A stretch of 64,000 nt of DNA from contig JAZTWX010000016.1 of NCBI GenBank assembly GCA_045636125.1, positions 82,342 through 146,341 of the forward strand, given 5' to 3'. Source of the stretch: HGM04593 sp045636125. Lineage in GTDB: Bacteria; Bacteroidota; Bacteroidia; Bacteroidales; Bacteroidaceae. Positions 59,476 to 64,000 of the stretch are shown one piece after another; the first letter of the stretch is position 1, and every line of letters starts with the position of its first letter. The translations under genes and the position numbers were made by a program. The notes beneath the pieces were generated by a model, which saw nothing but the letters and a program-made list of their open reading frames with translations, searched no databases and was not told the origin of the DNA.

Positions 59476-60624
59476 ATGAAAAAAGCACAACTCTTGTTGA
59501 CTATTTTTATCACACTCTTTGCTGCGCGTGCAGTGGCCGACGATGCTCTGTTGTCATCGCCCACAAAGGTTGAAATTACGGCGGAGAGTAGCTCGGCTGA
59601 ATTTGCAAAAATAGCACAGACGGGAATGGACACAAATTCCCTCAACCTCGAAATAGGGCTTAGCAAACTGCGCCTTTTCGGTTACGGGCAAATGTGGTTC
59701 GACTACAAAAACAGCGCAGGCGAAACAGCCAACGGCGCCGATGTGAAACGCATAATACTTATGGCCGATGCGCAGATAACAAAGGAGATAAGTTTCTTCC
59801 TTATGTACGATGCCGTGGAGTCGGAGTTGCACGAATATTATGCACAGTACACGTTCAAGCCGTGGCTGCAGGCGCGCGCAGGCCAGTTCAAGCAGCCTTT
59901 CACGCTGGAGAGCCTTTACTCCCCCACCTTTATGAGCACCATCCTTTACGACCCCTCGGTCCTCTATCTTGCAGGAATTGCAACCGACCCTCTTATGGGT
60001 AACAACGTTGCGCGCGACACAGGAGTTATGCTCACCGGCGATTTCTTGAAAAACTCAAAAGGGCGTTACCTCTTTAATTATAGCTTGGGAGTATTCAACG
60101 GCCCGGGTATGAACCAGAGCGAGAACAACAGCCAAAAAGATGTTGCGGGTATGCTCAAATATATGCCCACAGAAGGGTTGCTGCTTGCCGGTTCGTTCCT
60201 TGTGGGAACGGGCAATGCACAAAGCGCCTCGCCTTATGGTCGTGTTGCTGCGGGCGAGAACTATTCGCGCCACCGCTGGAGTGCAGGCCTCGAGATAAAG
60301 AGCGAGCCTTTCTATTTGCGTAGCGAGTATATACAGGGAAGCGACGCAGGCATACAATCGCGTGGCGGTTATGTGAATTTTATCTATACACCAGTAAAGA
60401 AATTCGATATTGTCCTCAACTGGGATTACTTGAACAAAAACACTGCGCTCGGTAAGAGCGAGCAAGGCAATTACAATTGCGTAACCGAGCAGAATACCTA
60501 CACCGTGGGCGCCCAATACTGGATGTACAAGCGTTGCCGTTTCTCGGCACAATATGTCTACACAAAACCGCGTGTGGGCAATATAAGCCGTGAATTTATA
60601 TCGCAGTTGCAGTTGTCGTTCTAA
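59476..60624 (+). CDS. OprP/OprO-like porin
   Basis: Outer-membrane beta-barrel of the phosphate-selective porin O/P superfamily. 382 residues from the ATG at 59476; signal peptide MKKAQLLLTIFITLFAARAVA. The barrel shows YAQYTFKPWLQARAGQFKQP near residue 130, the hallmark strand-turn of this family, many alternating aromatic strands, and a C-terminal strand ending in aromatic Phe (EFISQLQLSF), as needed for BAM recognition. The substrate is not deducible from sequence. Ends with a bidirectional terminator facing htrA. Confidence 0.85.
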   Translation: MKKAQLLLTIFITLFAARAVADDALLSSPTKVEITAESSSAEFAKIAQTGMDTNSLNLEIGLSKLRLFGYGQMWFDYKNSAGETANGADVKRIILMADAQITKEISFFLMYDAVESELHEYYAQYTFKPWLQARAGQFKQPFTLESLYSPTFMSTILYDPSVLYLAGIATDPLMGNNVARDTGVMLTGDFLKNSKGRYLFNYSLGVFNGPGMNQSENNSQKDVAGMLKYMPTEGLLLAGSFLVGTGNAQSASPYGRVAAGENYSRHRWSAGLEIKSEPFYLRSEYIQGSDAGIQSRGGYVNFIYTPVKKFDIVLNWDYLNKNTALGKSEQGNYNCVTEQNTYTVGAQYWMYKRCRFSAQYVYTKPRVGNISREFISQLQLSF

Positions 60625-60644
60625 AATGTGAACACTCATAGTAA

Positions 60645-60679
60645 CAAAAAAACGGGTTCCTGAAGAACCCGTTTTTTTG
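60645..60679. terminator. Bidirectional terminator between the porin and htrA
   Basis: Stem AAAAAAACGGGTTC (60646-60659) with its complement after the loop CTGAA; A-run on the left and T-run on the right. Confidence 0.9.
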
Positions 60680-60739
60680 TTGGGAGTGAAATAAGAAGCA
60701 AGGCCGTGTTATCGAAATTTGCTTTTTAGTAACTCCTTT

Positions 60740-62224
60740 TTATTGTAGCGGAACCGAGAAGAACACCCTCTTTCCGGCAGCATTTACTCCCGAGATGAAG
60801 AGCACCGGCTCACTCGATGCATTGGCCTGTTTCACCACCTTCTGCAGGTCTTCAATTGTGCGCATTGCAGTGCCATTTACCTTTTGCACAACAACACCCT
60901 TCTTTACTCCGTGTTTTGCGAAAAGTCCGTCTCCGGTGCTTGTGACTTTCAGTCCGTAAGGAATCTTGAAGAAGTTCTTCTCCTTCTCGTCAATGGGCTT
61001 GAACTCTGCTCCCAGAATATCGAGGTCGACATTCTTTACAACCGCTGTATTGCCCTGCACGTTGGTGAGCGTAACATCTATCGTCTTTTCCTTTTTGTCG
61101 CGCAACACCTTCACCTTAATCTCTGCGCCGGGAACGCATTTTGCAAGCGCCTCCTGCAGCTCGGCCATAGTCTTTATGTTCTTGCCGTTGAGCCCGATAA
61201 TTACATCGCCTTTCTCAATGCCCGCTTTCTGCGCAGCACCATCCTCGGTAACCTCCTGAACATAAACACCATCAACGGTGCCAAGCTCCTCCTTGTCGTT
61301 CAGCTCACTTGTCACAGTACCGCCCATAATGCCAAGCACTGCGCGCTGCACGGTACCGAACTCTTTAAGGTCCGAAACAACCTTTGTCATAATGGACGAG
61401 GGTATTGCAAAGCCGTATCCGGCGTATGAACCGGTGGGCGACGACAGCACTGCGTTAATGCCCACAAGTTCGCCCTGTGCGTTCACAAGCGCGCCACCGC
61501 TGTTGCCCTGGTTTATGGCAGCGTCGGTCTGTATGAACGACTCTATGCCGCCGTTGTATACCCCAAGCGAACGTGCCTTTGCGCTCACAATGCCCGCTGT
61601 GACGGTCGATGTGAGGTTAAAGGGGTTGCCCACAGCAAGCACCCACTCGCCCACTTTCAAATTGTCGCTGTCGCCCACAGTGAGGAAAGGCAGCTTGTCG
61701 TCGGTCTCAATTTTTATGAGCGCAAGGTCGGTATTTTCGTCGTTGCCCACAAGGCGAGCGGGGAATGTGCGGTTGTCGTTGAGGGTAACGGAAATTTCAT
61801 CGGCACCGTCAATTACGTGGTTGTTTGTTACAATGTAACCGTCGGAGCTCAAAATAACTCCCGACCCGAATCCCACCTTCGGCTGTGTCTGCACGCGCTG
61901 TTCGCGTCCCATCCCATCGCCAAAGAAAAAGTCATAAATGTCGGGCGCGCGGCGAATAACCGCAGTCTTTCCCTTTGCGGTCGATTTTATGTGCACCACC
62001 GCGTGAATCGATTTGTCGGCCGCGTCGGTGAGGTCGGTGCGTTGCAAGCCGTCGGGTAACGTTCCCGGCATTGATGCTTTTGTAACGAATGTGCCTGTCT
62101 GCTCGTCGGCAACAGCCGGAACAGTTACTCCGCTCGATACATTATATGCTGTATATGTAGCTACCGCTCCGCTCACTGCCACAACCGTTGCTCCTAAAAG
62201 CAAATTCTTGAATACTTTTTTCAT
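60740..62224 (-). CDS. htrA: Do/DegP-family periplasmic serine protease
   Basis: ATP-independent protease/chaperone for misfolded envelope proteins. 494 residues. N-terminal signal/anchor MKKVFKNLLLGATVVAVSGA. The catalytic triad is H136 (VTNNHVIDGADEI), D166 (ENTDLALIKI) and S242 (NQGNSGGALVN). Two PDZ domains follow (about 290-380, with GDVIIGLNGKNIKTMAELQE, and about 410-490, with KGVVVQKVNGTAMRTIEDLQ). Two-PDZ architecture and length match DegP/DegQ. The promoter at 62316-62345 gives a leader of about 85 nt. Convergent to the porin. Confidence 0.96.
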   Translation of the reverse strand: MKKVFKNLLLGATVVAVSGAVATYTAYNVSSGVTVPAVADEQTGTFVTKASMPGTLPDGLQRTDLTDAADKSIHAVVHIKSTAKGKTAVIRRAPDIYDFFFGDGMGREQRVQTQPKVGFGSGVILSSDGYIVTNNHVIDGADEISVTLNDNRTFPARLVGNDENTDLALIKIETDDKLPFLTVGDSDNLKVGEWVLAVGNPFNLTSTVTAGIVSAKARSLGVYNGGIESFIQTDAAINQGNSGGALVNAQGELVGINAVLSSPTGSYAGYGFAIPSSIMTKVVSDLKEFGTVQRAVLGIMGGTVTSELNDKEELGTVDGVYVQEVTEDGAAQKAGIEKGDVIIGLNGKNIKTMAELQEALAKCVPGAEIKVKVLRDKKEKTIDVTLTNVQGNTAVVKNVDLDILGAEFKPIDEKEKNFFKIPYGLKVTSTGDGLFAKHGVKKGVVVQKVNGTAMRTIEDLQKVVKQANASSEPVLFISGVNAAGKRVFFSVPLQ

Positions 62225-62315
62225 AATCTCAAAAAACTATATTGTTAATTTATTGTGTAGTTGTTAACGCCTTGTTTTTTTCTCAAAAGGGATAATCAGT
62301 AGCCCTTCTTGCACG

Positions 62316-62345
62316 CAAATATAGCGCTGCAAACCTTATAAACAA
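62316..62345 (-). promoter_or_regulatory. Predicted promoter of htrA
   Basis: Minus-strand TTG (62343-62345), 19 bp, then TATATTTG (62316-62323). It fits the housekeeping consensus, not an envelope-stress ECF pattern. Confidence 0.6.
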
Positions 62346-62440
62346 TAGCGCAGCTCTCTTTTTTGGTTCAAATTAACAATAGAAACAATCTCTTAACAAT
62401 TGTTTAATTTCGGAGACCTCTTTTTAGCATTTGTTAAACG

Positions 62441-62833
62441 CTACCTTTTACTAATATTGTACACCCACATAGCATCTTTATAATCTACATACAGCTGCTT
62501 TGTGCCGTCTAACTGCACCCTTATCCTTATGTTGCAGCGCAGCCCATCTTCATCGACACATAAAAAGCGTATGGAGTCGCCATCTTTTTCGTCGCTTTCC
62601 GTGCCAAGAACCTCCACAATGTCATACTCTTGCGGAGTTTTACTGTATATTTCAATCCTCTCTTTCTCCAAATTCAGCACAATTAAAATTTTCACAGGTT
62701 CCCACTCGCTCCACTCGCCCCAATAGCCTCTTTCTGCAACACGCACCGAGAACTCTGTTGCATTGTATTTATAAACTTGTGAGTGGGCAAACAGCGAAGA
62801 GAAAAGCAAGGCAATAAATAAAAATCTTCTCAT
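62441..62833 (-). CDS. Hypothetical small exported protein
   Basis: 130 residues, family not recognised. Signal peptide MRRFLFIALLFSSLFAHS. The mature part is beta-rich, with YWGEWSEWEPVKILIVLNLE near residue 40 and a C-terminal QLYVDYKDAMWVYNI. Many small Bacteroidales exported proteins have this size and pattern with unknown role. It lies upstream of htrA on the same strand, but a 216 bp gap with an htrA promoter separates them. Its own promoter was not identified; the minus-strand transcript from 63102 could reach it if it passes the hairpin at 62881-62962. Confidence 0.65.
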   Translation of the reverse strand: MRRFLFIALLFSSLFAHSQVYKYNATEFSVRVAERGYWGEWSEWEPVKILIVLNLEKERIEIYSKTPQEYDIVEVLGTESDEKDGDSIRFLCVDEDGLRCNIRIRVQLDGTKQLYVDYKDAMWVYNISKR

Positions 62834-62874
62834 AACAATTAAAATAAGCGGCTTGCAGTTCCCTTGCTAGGCCA

Positions 62875-63097
62875 TAAAAAACAGGTGTGGGAACCTATTG
62901 TTACATCCTTCACTCAGGCCTTCGCACGCCCAGAAACAGAATAAACAACAGCCCACACCTGTCGTTTATATCGTCAATAATATAAACAACCGATGTGGTG
63001 CCATTGCTATCATCTTCCGTTTCTACAAAGTTGCGAAGTTTGAGTGAAGAAGATAATGTCAATAACACCTATAAAATTCTAGGATTCCTCAGAACCC
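62875..63097 (-). ncRNA. Structured RNA, 6S RNA-like candidate
   Basis: Read on the minus strand, the region folds into a long rod. The closing helix pairs 63041-63049 with 62908-62916 (9 bp) and 63032-63038 with 62920-62926 (7 bp). Next, 63019-63024 pairs with 62932-62937 (6 bp). An open bubble of 20 and 15 nt follows, then a 5 bp helix (62994-62998 with 62953-62957), and last an 11 bp hairpin (62980-62990 with 62961-62971, loop 8 nt). One pair in the last hairpin is G-U only on the minus strand, favouring that orientation. A rod with a central bubble is the layout of 6S RNA. A -7 box (63102-63109) precedes it. An 11 bp match (62881-62891 with 62952-62962) followed by U6 could end it. A 52-codon GTG ORF overlaps but lacks support. 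Confidence 0.5.
62881..62962 (-). terminator. Long-loop inverted repeat ending in U6, possible terminator or switch
   Basis: ACAGGTGTGGG (62881-62891) and CCCACACCTGT (62952-62962) are perfect complements 60 nt apart; on the minus strand the second arm is followed by TTTTTTA. The arm at 62952-62962 also takes part in the rod fold of the 6S-like RNA, so the two structures compete. Confidence 0.45.
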
Positions 63098-63101
63098 TAT
63101 A

Positions 63102-63109
63102 CAAAAGTA
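63102..63109 (-). promoter_or_regulatory. -7 box of the 6S-like RNA
   Basis: Minus-strand TACTTTTG, an exact TAnnTTTG match; transcription would begin near 63097. The -33 region lacks a clear TTG. Confidence 0.45.
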
Positions 63110-63170
63110 GTAAATAATTTATAATGGTATAAAAAATGGGTGAAAAAAAAATAATTTGGCAAAGTTTCAT

Positions 63171-63178
63171 TACCTTTG
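63171..63178 (+). promoter_or_regulatory. -7 box of rnpB
   Basis: TACCTTTG, exact match, 18 nt before the start of RNase P RNA helix P1. A TTTG at 63155-63158 is closer than usual. Confidence 0.5.
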
Positions 63179-63195
63179 CAGGCAGAAACAGAATA

Positions 63196-63545
63196 ACACA
63201 GTCGACCGGTCTGTCGCTGTTGCCGTATGAGGCAAAAGAGGAAAGTCCGGGCAGCACAGAGCATTCCACTTCCTAACAGAAAGCCGTTCGCGAGGATGGA
63301 GTAATGCAGAAGAAAATAACCGCCCGCAAGGGTAAGGGTGAGAAGGCGGGGTAAGAGCCCACCAGCCGTGCAGCGATGTACGGGCTGTGCGTCTTGGAAG
63401 CTGCAAGTTCAAGTATACCGGTGTTTGAGGGTTGCTCGCCCAAGCCGGAGGGTAGAACGCTTTAATATTGTGGTGACACAATATATAGATGAATGACAGG
63501 CGCCCCTTTCGGGGTACAGAACCCGGCTTATAGGTCGGCTGTGTA
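63196..63545 (+). ncRNA. rnpB: RNase P RNA (bacterial class A)
   Basis: Catalytic RNA of RNase P, which removes 5' leaders from pre-tRNAs. About 350 nt. The P1 helix pairs ACACAGTCGACC (63196-63207) with GGTCGGCTGTGT (63533-63544). The universally conserved 5' core GAGGAAAGTCCGGGC begins at 63238, and the 3' core ACAGAACCCGGCTTATAGG begins around 63516; the AGGGTAGAACGC-type stretch and the GCCCCTTTCGGGG-like hairpin before it also match. Ends were set by the P1 pairing. Strong terminator just downstream. Confidence 0.95.
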
Positions 63546-63547
63546 CA

Positions 63548-63585
63548 CTAACAAAGGCACTCTGCGGAGTGCCTTTGTTAGTTTT
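63548..63585 (+). terminator. Rho-independent terminator of rnpB
   Basis: Perfect 15 bp stem CTAACAAAGGCACTC / GAGTGCCTTTGTTAG with the loop TGCG, followed by TTTT. Confidence 0.9.
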
Positions 63586-63589
63586 ATGT

Positions 63590-64000
63590 TGTATATTGTA
63601 TTTTTATTCTTCGGTGGCGCACGGATCAACGTAAAAAGTTGAGGGATTTGTATTCGCCCGAAGGATCTTGACTTACTACAAAGTTCTCGGTGTTATTTTG
63701 CGGATATTGAACTATAAATATGCGCTTTAATTCCTCGGTGGTCCGGGAGCTTTTCTTGCTTTAATGGCAGTGTCTGTTTGTACTTTTTTGTAAAAAAGTA
63801 CTCAAAAAACTTGGGCTGTCGTCTTGCCGGTCGCCACTTGCTTTGCTCACAAGTCGCAGGCGACATTCTTCGGTCGCTTCGTGGCTTGCCGCTCGCTGTT
63901 TGTCGCAAGTGCTTGGGCCGTCAACGACTCGCTTCGCTCAAACATGTCTCCGGCTTTCCGGCGCATTGCTCGACATGCTCTCTGCGGCGGCGTAACGCAG
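63590..64000. repeat. Non-coding, repeat-like region at the right edge
   Basis: No convincing gene. It contains a near-perfect palindrome TACTTTTTT/AAAAAAGTA at 63781-63800. From 63815 on, GC-richer DNA carries many short inverted and direct repeats (GCTTCG, TCGCTTCG, CTTGC/GCAAG). Such blocks resemble dispersed intergenic repeats of Bacteroidales genomes, but copy number cannot be judged from one window. The 71-codon minus-strand ORF at 63693-63908 looks spurious. Confidence 0.4.

Noticed and set aside
62910..63068. 52-codon GTG-start ORF on the minus strand inside the 6S-like RNA
   Set aside because: No RBS, non-ATG start, and the sequence is explained by RNA pairing. Kept only as the main alternative to the ncRNA call.
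63693..63908. 71-codon minus-strand ORF
   Set aside because: Spans the palindrome at 63781-63800 and repeat-rich DNA, no RBS and no recognisable domain.
1..64000. tRNA, rRNA and CRISPR elements
   Set aside because: No cloverleaf with T-loop signature, no rRNA core sequence and no regularly spaced direct repeats were found by eye; a tRNAscan/CRISPR search would settle this.

Overview
The window looks like chromosomal DNA of a gut-type member of the Bacteroidales (Bacteroidota). Upstream regions repeatedly carry the Bacteroidetes promoter pattern (TTTG, about 19-20 bp, TAnnTTTG or TAnnTTCG) rather than an E. coli-type one. Families typical of the order are present: BspA-type leucine-rich repeat protein, DUF4251, DUF4252 after an ECF sigma/anti-sigma pair, Wzi, Por/OprP-like porin, split glycine decarboxylase, and stand-alone pheT. 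Genus cannot be fixed from the sequence alone. No rRNA, tRNA, CRISPR array, intact IS or prophage was seen.

Layout. 1-4.4 kb: partial ispE, a small anchored protein, dnaB, trpS. 4.6-9 kb: galE and a large secreted BspA-like protein broken by a one-base slip in an A8 run. 9.2-12.4 kb: pheT-yebC. 12.5-15.4 kb: DUF4251 protein, a GH43-like lipoprotein and nagB. 15.4-17.2 kb: a three-gene operon of a tail-fibre-like small protein, a GT2 glycosyltransferase and a PI-PLC-like mini-protein. 17.4-22.7 kb: lipoate ligase plus the complete gcvT-H-PA-PB glycine cleavage set. 22.76-22.86 kb: a MITE-like palindromic element. 23.6-27.6 kb: a five-gene ECF sigma module. 27.7-30.1 kb: glutaminase and glutamate decarboxylase (acid resistance/GABA). 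30.3-34.5 kb: MFS and EamA transporters and a secreted M6 protease. 34.7-35.7 kb: AT-rich non-coding DNA.

35.8-43.5 kb: an XRE regulator, pyrK-pyrD, trmD, an orphan P5-like muramidase, and gyrA with a TPR protein. 43.5-48.5 kb: purN and a membrane LytTR regulator, then ftsE with lysC-lysA (lysine/DAP branch). 48.5-54.1 kb: a minus-strand run of nucleotidyltransferase-like protein, Wzi, a lipoprotein, manC and a LolC/E-type permease, which points to surface polysaccharide and envelope assembly. 54.2-59.3 kb: a Dus enzyme, an aminotransferase, a four-gene operon (YqaE/Pmp3, NifX-like, unknown, HD hydrolase) and an EamA transporter. 59.5-62.8 kb: a porin, the HtrA/DegP protease and a small exported protein. 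62.9-63.6 kb: RNase P RNA (rnpB) on the plus strand, and divergently from it a strongly structured RNA whose rod-with-central-bubble fold resembles 6S RNA. The last 0.4 kb is repeat-like and has no recognised gene.

Most of the window is ordinary core metabolism. The items most worth following are the 6S-like RNA beside rnpB, the homopolymer break in the BspA protein, the tail-like/GT2/PI-PLC operon, the in-frame proline-rich tail beyond the DUF4251 stop, the extended ECF operon and the YqaE-NifX-HD operon. Promoters, terminators and RNA folds were assigned by eye.
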